Below, piece by piece: positions 1-9,300 of a DNA stretch of 64,000 nt. How positions within the stretch are numbered: the stretch's first letter is position 1; each line of letters opens with the position of its first letter. The notes under the pieces are model-generated. The model saw nothing but the letters and a program-made list of their open reading frames with translations, made no database searches and had not been told where the DNA came from. Source of the DNA: Trichococcus sp. K1Tr (GTDB lineage Bacteria > Bacillota > Bacilli > Lactobacillales > Aerococcaceae); contig NZ_JAQMHR010000002.1 of NCBI RefSeq assembly GCF_028309625.1, forward strand, positions 545,660 through 609,659. The letters run 5' to 3'. A program made the position numbers and the translations under genes.

Positions 1-2082
1 CTTGAACAGCACAGATTGCTAACAATGAGATATGGTGTTGTTGTTACGAATCCACCGTATATGGGATCTAATGGAATGGATAGCAAATTGTCAAGCTATG
101 TTAAAAAAAATTATCCGAATACAAAATCAGATTTATTCGCTGTTTTTATGGACGTATCTACGATATTGGCCAATCATAATGGTTATTATGCGATGATTAA
201 TCAACAGTCATGGATGTTTCTAAATTCATTTCAGAGACTGAGAGAGTCTATCCTAAAGAATCAAACAATTATTGATATGGCGCATACAGGAACTAGAACT
301 TTTCCGGAAGTAGGGGGAGAGGTTGTTCAGAATACTGCATTTGTTTTATTAAACAGTCTTATTGATTCATATAAAGGACGATATGCTAGGTTAATTGAAA
401 TTAATAGAACCGAAGAAAAAGCAGCTGCCATTTTAAATGTTAAATATACTTATCATTCAGATCAGAAAAAATTTAGTATTATACCCGGAGCACCTATTGC
501 ATATTGGGTAAGTGATAAAATTTATGATAGTTTTAAATATGACACAATTGAGAAATATGCCATTTCTGATGGACAAACAAAAACTGGTGATAATAATAAA
601 TACTTGAGATTGATTTGGGAAGTAGAACGCAAAACTATTGGGAAAGGAAAAAAATGGGTAATCCACGCAAAAGGCGGAGGATATAGACGTTGGTTTGGAA
701 ATGTAGACACAATCATTGATTGGTCAGAAAAAGCAAAAAGTCATTACAGAAAAGACCACGTGGCGAGAATTGCTCCTGAGTATATTTGGTTCAGAAGAGG
801 CGTTAGTTGGAATTTGATATCGAGTAGCGAGAGATTTAGCGTTAGATTACTGGAAAATGATTCAACCTTTAATTTAGCAGCCCCATCAATCTTTTTTGAT
901 GATGAGAATTTGAATGATTATGTCCTAGCGTTGTTAAATTCCAAATATGCTGAAAAAATTATTAGAATTCTTAATCCTACCCTCAATACTAATATTGGCG
1001 ATGTGATGTCAATTCCTTTAAAAATTTCAAGAGATAATGAAATAATTGAGCTAGCTAGGGTGAATATTGCTATCTCAAAAAATGATTGGAATTCTTTTGA
1101 AACATCGTTGAATTTTGAAAAACATCCTTTAGTAACAGAGTCAAATCGTTATTCAAAAATATCTGAAACTTATGCAAAATGGAATGCTATTACGGAAGAA
1201 CGATTCAACCAATTGAAAATGAATGAAGAAAAATTAAATCGAATTTTCATTGATATTTATAGCCTTCAAGATGAACTGACTCCAGAAGTTGAAGATAAAG
1301 ACGTCACGGTTCGTAAAGCAGATGTGAAACGTGATATTAGGAATTTCTTATCTTATTTAATCGGAGTTGTCTTCGGTCGCTATCGATTGGATAAACAAGG
1401 GCTTGCCTTTGCGGGTGGAGAATTCAAAATTGATGAATATGGTTCGTACAAACCAGATAAAGATAACATCATTCCGATTACGGCTGAGCACTACTTTGAA
1501 GACGATATCGTTTCGAAAATTACTGAATTGGTTACTATCATTTATGGTAAGGATACATTGAATGAAAACCTTCAGTTCATCGCAACTCACTTAGGTATGA
1601 AGGAATCAGAAACGGCTGAAGATACGATTCGCCGCTACTTCATGAAGGATTTCTACAAGGATCATCTGAAGATTTATCAAAAACGTCCGATCTATTGGCA
1701 GTTCAGCAGCGGGAAGAAGGGCGCTTTTAAGGGTTTGATGTACTTGCACCGCTATGATAAGTACACGCTTGCGCGCATCCGTACCGACTATGTCCTGAAG
1801 CTGACGACCACTTTGAACCAACTGATCGAACATGCGCAGGTCATCATCGATGGTAACGTTTCCGCCAAAGAAGTGGCGCGTGCGCGTAAGGAAAGAGAAA
1901 CCTATGAAGCGCAGCTACAGGAGTTGCGTGAATACGATCTGATCTTGAAGCAATTGGCCGATCAGGAAATCGATTTGGATTTGGATGACGGCGTAAAATT
2001 GAACTATGCCAAATTTCAAGAGATCCCATTCAAAAAAGACAATGGCCGATCTGAGAAAATGAACTTGTTCGAAAAAATCTAA
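1..2082 (+). CDS. pglX: BREX adenine-specific DNA methyltransferase PglX, 3' part
   Basis: This gene is cut by the left window edge; the frame is open from base 1 and about 693 C-terminal codons are visible. The fragment begins just before the methyltransferase motif IV, NPPY (VVTNPPYMGS), typical of N6-adenine methylases, followed by the target-recognition and C-terminal regions seen in PglX. In BREX, PglX methylates host DNA at a non-palindromic site and is also needed for phage exclusion. The call rests on NPPY, the length of the C-terminal region and pglZ directly downstream. Base composition is odd: the first 1.25 kb is very AT-rich (25% G+C at 421-480) while the end is near the local average (52% at 1741-1800), which suggests a recombinant gene. 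A terminator follows the stop codon. Confidence 0.88.
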   Translation, partial: LEQHRLLTMRYGVVVTNPPYMGSNGMDSKLSSYVKKNYPNTKSDLFAVFMDVSTILANHNGYYAMINQQSWMFLNSFQRLRESILKNQTIIDMAHTGTRTFPEVGGEVVQNTAFVLLNSLIDSYKGRYARLIEINRTEEKAAAILNVKYTYHSDQKKFSIIPGAPIAYWVSDKIYDSFKYDTIEKYAISDGQTKTGDNNKYLRLIWEVERKTIGKGKKWVIHAKGGGYRRWFGNVDTIIDWSEKAKSHYRKDHVARIAPEYIWFRRGVSWNLISSSERFSVRLLENDSTFNLAAPSIFFDDENLNDYVLALLNSKYAEKIIRILNPTLNTNIGDVMSIPLKISRDNEIIELARVNIAISKNDWNSFETSLNFEKHPLVTESNRYSKISETYAKWNAITEERFNQLKMNEEKLNRIFIDIYSLQDELTPEVEDKDVTVRKADVKRDIRNFLSYLIGVVFGRYRLDKQGLAFAGGEFKIDEYGSYKPDKDNIIPITAEHYFEDDIVSKITELVTIIYGKDTLNENLQFIATHLGMKESETAEDTIRRYFMKDFYKDHLKIYQKRPIYWQFSSGKKGAFKGLMYLHRYDKYTLARIRTDYVLKLTTTLNQLIEHAQVIIDGNVSAKEVARARKERETYEAQLQELREYDLILKQLADQEIDLDLDDGVKLNYAKFQEIPFKKDNGRSEKMNLFEKI

Positions 2083-2087
2083 AAATT

Positions 2088-2135
2088 AAAAAAGTTGCCA
2101 AAACAGGAGAAAGTTTCCTGGTGGCAACTTTTTTG
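2088..2135 (+). terminator. Rho-independent terminator after pglX
   Basis: An inverted repeat (AAGTTGCCA at 2092-2100 and TGGCAACTT at 2122-2130) is followed by a T-run, six bases after the pglX stop. It implies that pglZ has its own promoter or is reached only by read-through. Confidence 0.8.
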
Positions 2136-2232
2136 CGTTTGCCAATAGAGAATGTTCTTTTTGGCAACAAATAAAATTGTGGTTCTTTCGCATTTGCTTT
2201 AAGATAAAGAGAGATATTTTTTTGAGGGGATA

Positions 2233-4782
2233 ATGGATATGTATGAAGCAGAAAAAAGGTTGCAGGAAGTTTTTCAGCAACCATTGAAGGACTATCAGAA
2301 GCGCCATATCGTCTTCTGGTATGATAAATCCCAATCATTTTCGGATGAACTGAAGGAATATCAGCTAGAGGATGTGTTGGTATTGCGCTGCGATGACCAG
2401 CATTATTTTGAAACGAAGTATTTGATGGAACATGTGTATCCCGAACAGAACGTACTCATCTATTTTGAAATCGAACGGCCGGAGAACGAAAAGAATCCTT
2501 TGTTGGATATGTATTTTTTTAGCCAAGAATTCAAGATGGACCCGATGGAGAACTTGAAGGATGAGTTGGGCATCAGGTTTGAGACCAGTGATGTGTTCTT
2601 CAAATCCTATCAATTATTCTTCAACAATAAAAAGCGCCGCAATCAATTTGCGACTGTATTGGCAGAGAAACAGGACATCACCGAAACTGATTTGGAGCTA
2701 GCGGTGCTATGCGTGTTGACGAAGACAAAGGAATTGACTGCTTTTGGCGTCTTCCGCTCACTCTTCACGGAATATGGGACAGGACAGGACAACCTGTGGC
2801 AACAAGTGATCAAATTCGGCAGAGTGGATGCGTTTTGGCATTTGGCTAAATTATCCTTCGGTTATGTGCAAGCTGCACCAAGCATCGCCACTTTGGTCCA
2901 AGCCATATTCCAAACGAAGTTGGATGCAGAATTCGAAGCGAAAGTCCCTGCGAATTGGGATAAGCAGTTGCTGAGCCAAGCGAATAACTGCGTGGTCTTT
3001 TTGAACCGTTGGATGAACCTGCGCGACGAACAGGACAGCTACAATCGACTGTCAGATAACGTCTTCGAAGAGTTGCAGATCGTGAAATGGATGAAAAATA
3101 AGCCGGCGAAATGGTTGGCGCAATCGGATACGTTCCAAGCATTTGACAAGCAACTAGTGGAAGTGATCGCGCTGCAATTGGCGGAAGATGCCATTCTGTT
3201 TGATGAATTCGAGAACATCGTGATGAATCGCAGGTCATCTTATTGGTTTGAAGTTTTTGCCAATGAATATGAAGCATTGTTGACGGCCAGCCGCTTGTTG
3301 AAGCAAGTCCATCTGATCGAAAAAGAAGGTTTCCCGTATCAGAAAGAGGCGTTCTGGAAAAAATATGAGGAACACTACTATCTATTGGACAGCTATTATC
3401 GCCAATTCTACGTTGCCTTTGACAAGGGGATCGCATTGTCCGATGCCTTTGCATCCTTGCGCACGACGGTAGAGAACTATTATAAAAATGGCTTCCTTGC
3501 CAAGATGGCTGAGACCTGGATGACATTCTTCAATGAAGAAGCTACTTTTTCAGTTGAAAACACATTGAAGCAGGAACGTTTTTACAAGGATTGGGTCAGC
3601 ACGTACGCCGTAAAAGAGAACCGGATCTTTGTGATCATCTCGGATGCTTTGCGCTACGAAGTGGCTGTTGAGTTGGGACAGCAACTGGAGGCAAGCACGC
3701 ACTATAATGTGACGACGCACGCTCTCCAGGGAGTCGTTCCATCCTACACCGAACTGGGCATGGCAAGTCTCTTGCCGCATCATCAGTTAAGCCTGTCCGC
3801 AGCTGGCGAGGTTGTTGCCGATGATTTGGGCACAAAAGGCCTGCACCAACGGAATGCAGTACTGGAAGCCAAGTTGGGTGTAGATAGAGCGAAGGCTGTC
3901 GACGCCAAAGAGGTGTTGAACAGTTCCAGAAGCGAACTGCGGGAAATGTTTAAAGGCAGCAACTCGATCTACTACATCTATCACAATACAATTGATGCAA
4001 TCGGGGATCATGCCACCAGCGAAAGCCATGTTTTTGAGGCTGTCGAACTTGCGCAGCAGGAACTCATTCGGCTGATCGACAAACTCTTCAACGGTGTCAG
4101 TGCTGTTCGCTTCATCGTGACGGCTGATCACGGCTTCCTTTACACGCGGGATGCCCTGCGTACGTTGGATAAAGTGAATGCCGACAGAACTGACGTCATC
4201 GCATCGAACCGCCGCTTCTTCACGAATCGGGAAGCAGACAGCCAGAACCCGGCTTTGCTGGACTTCAAAGTGGATGCCTTGGCGGATGAGGATGTTTATG
4301 TGCATATCCCAAGAGGGGCCGCTCGATTGGCCATTCAAGGCGGAGGGTCCAACTTTGTTCACGGCGGTATTTTGCCGCAAGAAGTGATGATACCTGTCTT
4401 GGAAATCACGACGGAGCGCGGAAAAGAAATGCATAGATCGGTGGATGTGCAGTTGATCAGCAACACCGACCGCATCACGAACATCGTTACCTATCTTGAT
4501 TTCTTACAGGTACAAGCCGTTTCATCGGAACGAAGGGCAAGGAAAGTAAAATTATACTTTATCGATGACCAAGACACCATCATTTCCAATGAGGTCACAC
4601 TGTTGGCGGATTCGCCCAATGAACAGGCCAGTGATCGGATGGTCCGCGACAAATTTGTCTTGATGAGCCAATCCTATAATTTGCTTAGCGAGTACCATTT
4701 CATCATGCTCGATCTCGAGACGGACGAAGAAATCACCCGCAAGAAATTTGTGATTGATTTGCCGGATGCAGGATTATTTTAA
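2233..4782 (+). CDS. pglZ: BREX phosphatase-like protein PglZ (type A)
   Basis: An 849-residue protein with the alkaline-phosphatase-superfamily PglZ domain. Two metal-site motifs are visible: ISDALRYE with Asp471, and TADHGF with Asp632-His633. Size and the C-terminal beta-rich tail fit the full-length BREX PglZ type A. PglZ is a core component of all BREX types and works with PglX; its biochemical role in exclusion is not settled. The ATG at 2233 is preceded by a GAGGGGA ribosome binding site. It lies 150 bp after pglX, separated by a terminator. No Lon-like brxL follows; instead a CRISPR-Cas9 locus begins within 80 bp of the stop, and BREX-type genes resume at 16,720. Confidence 0.92.
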   Translation: MDMYEAEKRLQEVFQQPLKDYQKRHIVFWYDKSQSFSDELKEYQLEDVLVLRCDDQHYFETKYLMEHVYPEQNVLIYFEIERPENEKNPLLDMYFFSQEFKMDPMENLKDELGIRFETSDVFFKSYQLFFNNKKRRNQFATVLAEKQDITETDLELAVLCVLTKTKELTAFGVFRSLFTEYGTGQDNLWQQVIKFGRVDAFWHLAKLSFGYVQAAPSIATLVQAIFQTKLDAEFEAKVPANWDKQLLSQANNCVVFLNRWMNLRDEQDSYNRLSDNVFEELQIVKWMKNKPAKWLAQSDTFQAFDKQLVEVIALQLAEDAILFDEFENIVMNRRSSYWFEVFANEYEALLTASRLLKQVHLIEKEGFPYQKEAFWKKYEEHYYLLDSYYRQFYVAFDKGIALSDAFASLRTTVENYYKNGFLAKMAETWMTFFNEEATFSVENTLKQERFYKDWVSTYAVKENRIFVIISDALRYEVAVELGQQLEASTHYNVTTHALQGVVPSYTELGMASLLPHHQLSLSAAGEVVADDLGTKGLHQRNAVLEAKLGVDRAKAVDAKEVLNSSRSELREMFKGSNSIYYIYHNTIDAIGDHATSESHVFEAVELAQQELIRLIDKLFNGVSAVRFIVTADHGFLYTRDALRTLDKVNADRTDVIASNRRFFTNREADSQNPALLDFKVDALADEDVYVHIPRGAARLAIQGGGSNFVHGGILPQEVMIPVLEITTERGKEMHRSVDVQLISNTDRITNIVTYLDFLQVQAVSSERRARKVKLYFIDDQDTIISNEVTLLADSPNEQASDRMVRDKFVLMSQSYNLLSEYHFIMLDLETDEEITRKKFVIDLPDAGLF

Positions 4783-4825
4783 TAACACTGTTTAAATTTT
4801 TGGATAATAAAGTCTAAGAAAGTGT

Positions 4826-4854
4826 TTGCATTTCATTAAATAGTAGGTTATAGT
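4826..4854 (+). promoter_or_regulatory. Promoter of tracrRNA
   Basis: TTGCAT (4826-4831), a 17-bp spacer and TATAGT (4849-4854) form a near-consensus sigma-70/A promoter. The predicted start near 4861 is about six bases before the anti-repeat. Confidence 0.7.
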
Positions 4855-4860
4855 TTGTTT

Positions 4861-4965
4861 ATAAAGTTTTAGCCGACTTTATAAGGAAATTATAGTAAGA
4901 GCTCCCTTCGGGGACTCTCGCAAAGCTCTAACCCCAGTTTCTTCGGAAGCTGGGGTTATCTTTTT
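4861..4965 (+). ncRNA. tracrRNA of the type II-C CRISPR-Cas9 system
   Basis: Bases 4867-4895 match the plus-strand form of the CRISPR repeat at 26 of 29 positions, so the transcript can pair with crRNA made from the minus strand. The three differences give two A:C mismatches and one G:U wobble. After the anti-repeat come two GC-rich hairpins with TTCG loops: an outer AGAGC/GCTCT stem enclosing TCCC-TTCG-GGGA, then AACCCCAG...CTGGGGTT followed by ATCTTTTT, a Rho-independent terminator. A promoter sits directly upstream. The RNA would be about 105 nt. It guides RNase III maturation of crRNA and Cas9 loading. Unusually, a Fic gene lies between it and cas9. Confidence 0.9.
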
Positions 4966-5003
4966 CCATTTTTTTGAAAAATAAGGTTAATAATTTGATT
5001 TAT

Positions 5004-5032
5004 TTGACATTAAATGTATTTTTAAGTAAAAT
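5004..5032 (+). promoter_or_regulatory. Promoter of the fic gene
   Basis: Consensus TTGACA (5004-5009), a 17-bp spacer and TAAAAT (5027-5032) precede the fic start by about 30 bp. Fic is therefore probably transcribed independently of tracrRNA, which has its own terminator. Confidence 0.65.
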
Positions 5033-5063
5033 TAATTGAAAATATGATTTTAGGAGGAAAGTC

Positions 5064-6185
5064 ATGGCAAAAAGAGGAATAGCAAAATTACCTATCACGG
5101 TACCGAATGACAAAGCACTTGAAATTTTTCAATTATTGGCAGAAGTGAACAAAAAAATAGGCCGGATGAAAAGTGAATTTAATCATTCCGTTGTGAATGA
5201 CTCCGTCGTAAATATGTTCTCTTTGAAAGAATCTGTGCAATCCACCCGGATCGAAGGAACACAAGTCACTTTTACAGATATGGTAGAAGAAAGAGGCAAT
5301 AAGAATCCTAGTTGGGAAAATATAGAAGTATTGAATTATCAGGAAGCCTTGCAGCAAGGTGCTTCAAGCATCAAAACAGGTTATCCCATCAGTACACGTT
5401 TAATCAAAGAATTGCACCGGACCTTGATGGAAAACGCGAGAGGCTCCAATGCATCCGGCGGCGAATTTCGGAAAATACAGAATTTCATCGGTCCGAGCAA
5501 CAAAATAGAAGATGCTGTGTATATTCCTATCGGTGCGAATGAAATCGATGAATATATGGAGAATTTAGATTTCTTCATGAATAGCGTTCCGCACAGTAGT
5601 TTCCGGAAGTTCAATAAAACGGACGGATTTGTATTTGATGAAGAATGCGATCCGATCATTAAAGCCGCTGTCATGCACGCCCAGTTTGAGTCGATCCATC
5701 CATTTTTGGATGGCAACGGCAGGTTGGGAAGAATTTTGATCGCGCTCATCGCTATTAAAGAAGATTTGGTGGATGTTCCGGTGTTCTTTGTGAGTGAAGA
5801 GCTGGAAAAAGAACGTGCTCGCTATTATGCCATGCTGAACGGGGTAAGAGGAGACAACCCTGATTGGTATTCTTGGATCAAGTTTTTTATCACCGCATGC
5901 GGACGGATGGCTGATTCTTTGTTGAGCAAATTGAAAGCAGTCGAAGAACTCGCCTCGAATGGATTAAAAAAATGTTCGTTAGAATCGGAGAAAAATATTT
6001 GGCTTTATACTTTTTCCGACCCCTACACAACAGCAGCTCGCGTAGCGGAAAACTTGCATCTTGCTCCTGGCACCGCCAGAAAGGGATTAAAAGCCTTATC
6101 TGATGCAGGTCTTTTGTATACAGACGAGACTGCAATCAGAAACAGGAAGTACCGCAACTACGATTTGATGAGAATATTAAACTGA
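5064..6185 (+). CDS. Fic-family adenylyltransferase inside the CRISPR locus
   Basis: A 373-residue Fic protein. The full catalytic motif HPFLDGNGRLGR is present at residues 212-223, and an inhibitory-helix motif STRIEG lies at residues 60-65, so this is a class II Fic enzyme with its autoinhibitory glutamate (Glu64) upstream of the Fic fold. The N-terminal Fic_N-like region and a C-terminal winged-helix-like segment (about 300-373, with VAENLHLAPGTARKGLKAL) match the common Fic/HTH architecture. Such proteins transfer AMP, or another NMP, to hydroxyls of target proteins; the target here is unknown. It has its own TTGACA promoter, an AGGAGG site and its own terminator, and sits between tracrRNA and cas9. 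Its role in the locus is not shown by the sequence. Confidence 0.9.
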   Translation: MAKRGIAKLPITVPNDKALEIFQLLAEVNKKIGRMKSEFNHSVVNDSVVNMFSLKESVQSTRIEGTQVTFTDMVEERGNKNPSWENIEVLNYQEALQQGASSIKTGYPISTRLIKELHRTLMENARGSNASGGEFRKIQNFIGPSNKIEDAVYIPIGANEIDEYMENLDFFMNSVPHSSFRKFNKTDGFVFDEECDPIIKAAVMHAQFESIHPFLDGNGRLGRILIALIAIKEDLVDVPVFFVSEELEKERARYYAMLNGVRGDNPDWYSWIKFFITACGRMADSLLSKLKAVEELASNGLKKCSLESEKNIWLYTFSDPYTTAARVAENLHLAPGTARKGLKALSDAGLLYTDETAIRNRKYRNYDLMRILN

Positions 6186-6205
6186 TTAAAATATCTGTCA
6201 GTCAA

Positions 6206-6234
6206 TCTAGGCCTCTTCGGAGGTCTATTTTTAT
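6206..6234 (+). terminator. Terminator after fic
   Basis: TAGGCCTC, a TTCG loop and GAGGTCTA (6208-6227) followed by TTTTTAT. It separates fic transcription from cas9. Confidence 0.75.
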
Positions 6235-6308
6235 ATTGATAAAAACGTTTTCTTTTGGTACGATAATATTAAAATATTGACATGATCCAAAAATCAGGAG
6301 GACTACAT

Positions 6309-9300
6309 ATGGGAATCAAGATTGGGTTGGATGTGGGAATCACATCGGTTGGGTATGCTGTGTTACGTACCGACGATGAAGGCGTCCCTTATAAAATAGA
6401 AATACTGAATTCCGTTATCTTTCCGGCTGCAGAAAATCCAAAATCGGGCGAGTCATTGGCAGCTCCGCGTAGAGGCAACAGAGGCTCTCGCAGAAGGACA
6501 CGCCGGACCAAGTTCCGTAAATACCGGACGAAGCGCTTGTTTATTCGTCATGGTTTATTGACGGCCGAGGAAATTGAGGATATTTTCAATCAAAAATTAG
6601 GGCACAAAACGATTTATGAACTGCGGACAGAAGCTTTGGATCGGAAGCTTACAAACGAAGAGCTATTCCGGATACTCTACTTCTTTGCAGGACATCGCGG
6701 CTTTAAATCGAATCGTAAGGCAGAAACGGTAATCGCAAATGTCGATGCAGAAACAGGAATGGTGTTGGCTGCCATCAATGAAATCAAAGCAGCATTGGAA
6801 GCGGGGACTTACCGTACTTTGGGCGAATATATGCATGCCCATCCGAAATATGAGGAGCATAAACGAAATAAAGATGGCAAAGATCGTTATTTAGGTACCG
6901 CTCGGCGAGATTTTATCACTGACGAAATTAAACAGATCGTAAATGCTCAACGCGGATTCGGCAATGAGGCTTTGACGGATACGTTCGAACAAGAATTCAT
7001 TGGTAATGGTGAAGGCGAAGCAGCCGGAATCTTCACTGCCCAGCGTGATTTTGATGAGGGTCCAGGCAAGGGAAGCCCATATGGCGGCGATCAAATCGAG
7101 AAGATGATCGGCTGGTGCACCTTTGAGAAAGAAGAACATCGTGCAGCAAAGGGAACCTATACTTTCCAATATTTTGAACTGTTGAGCAAACTTAATAATC
7201 TGAAAATACAGGAATTTGCCGGGGACGATTGGAAAGAATTGAACCCTGATCAAAGGCAATTGATCATCGACAAAGCCTTCAGCAAGGATAAGCTGCAATA
7301 TGCGGAAATCAAAAAAATGTTGAAGTTAGAACCGGAAGCGAAATTCAATTTGTTGTCCTATGGCAGCAAGACTGAACAGGACAAAACTGAGAAGACGAAC
7401 TTCGTCGCACTACGTAGCTATGACAAAGTACGCAAAGCGCTTGGCAAGGAAGTCTATGAAGCAATGCCGAGCAGTTTAAAGGATGAAATCGGTACAATCC
7501 TGACGACTTATTCCAGCGACAAGAGCCGCCGCAGAGTATTTGCTGACAGGCTGAGTTTGACGACTGATCAGATAGAAGTACTCTTGCCGCTTACTATGAC
7601 GCAATACGGGCATCTATCCTTGAAAGCAATGCGAAACATCATCCCTTATTTAGAGATGGGACTGACTTATGATAAAGCCGCAGAGGCCGCAGGGTACGAT
7701 TTTAAACACAACGCAATAGACAGAGCCTTCATCCATGAAAATGTGTCTAATCCGGTCGTAAAACGCGCCGTCAGCCAATGTATCAAGGTTGTAAACCAAT
7801 TGACCCGCGAGTACGGCAAACCGGATGCGATCAATATCGAGTTTTCTCGTGAACTCGGAAAGAACTTTGAAGAGCGCCGTAAAATTGAGAAGGGCCAAAA
7901 AGAGAACATGGCACGCAATGAAAGTATTGCCAACGAGTTGCGTGAGAACGGTATAGCTGTTAACGGAGAGAACATTACCCGGTTGAAATTGTGGAGAGAA
8001 CAGGGCAACATGGATCCATATACCGGTCAATACATTCCTTATGAGGAAGTTTTCTATGGTAATTATGATGTCGACCATATTATTCCTTACAGCATTTCTT
8101 TTGATGACAGCTATGGCAATAAAGTGCTGGTAAGCTCTGCTGCGAACCACGAAAAGGGTAACCAAATCCCGATGGAATATCTGGCGAATGATCCGATCCG
8201 TATTCAGAGCCTGGAAAATATTGCGGGAACAATCCGCAATTATAATAAACGCGAGAAACTGCTGAAGAAAAAAATGAGTCCTGAAGATGTAGATGGATGG
8301 AAATCACGTAATATCAATGACACGCGATACATTGCCAGACTGTTGCGCAATTACTTCAGACAGAATATCGAATTTTCCGAGAAGGAAAACATTAAAGAGA
8401 AAGTTGCCGTTAATAATGGTGTCGTAACCGCTCGGATGCGTGCACGCTGGGGACTCGGTCCAAAACATAGGGATAATGATCGACATCATGCGATGGATGC
8501 AGTCGTGGTTGCTTGTATGACTCCAGCATTTGTCAGAAGGGTTACAGTCTACAGTAAGCGCCAAGAGGTACGCTTCAACAAATCATTGTGGAATGAGGGA
8601 ACCTTGGAATCCGACTTAGCTCACATGAGTTTGGAGAAACGTGAAGAATATGAAAAAATGTTCAGCAAAGCTTTCCCACAGCCTTGGGAAGGGTTCCGCG
8701 ACGAACTGAATGCGCGGCTATCGGATAGCCCTAAAGAACTTATCAAGAACATCAAAAATACTTTGGGTACCTATGCCGACGAAGAAATCGAGAAACTCAA
8801 GCCGATGTTTGTTGTGCGAAGACCGAATAAGAAAATTACTGGGCCGGCTCATGATGCAACGTATCGAAGTGGTAGGTTATTGCAAGAAGGGAAATCTATA
8901 AGTCGAGTGAGCATTAGCAAGCTCAAACTTAATAAAAATGGTGAGATCGTAACTGGTAATGCCGAATTTTATAAATCGGACGATAATGGATGGTTTTTAA
9001 TGTATAATGCACTGAAAACGGCTTTAGAACAGAATGGAGGCACTGGTGATAAAGCATTCCCGGGCGGAGTATTTACTTATTCACAAGAAAACGGAAACAC
9101 ACACACTGTTAGAAAAGTAAAAGTCGTTCAAAAATCCACGCTACAAGCTGTGCTAAACGATGGCAAAACAATGGCCGACAATGGATCTATGGTGCGGATT
9201 GACGTGTTTAGAACACCTAAGAAGTATGTGTTTGTTCCTGTGTATGTGAAGGATACCGTGGCGAAGGAACTGCCGGGTAAATATTGTGTCCAAGGGAAGA

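Noticed and set aside
2846-4434. Long antisense ORFs within pglZ (226 and 215 codons on the minus strand)
   Set aside because: They are shadows of the pglZ reading frame, lack ribosome binding sites and contain no recognisable domain.
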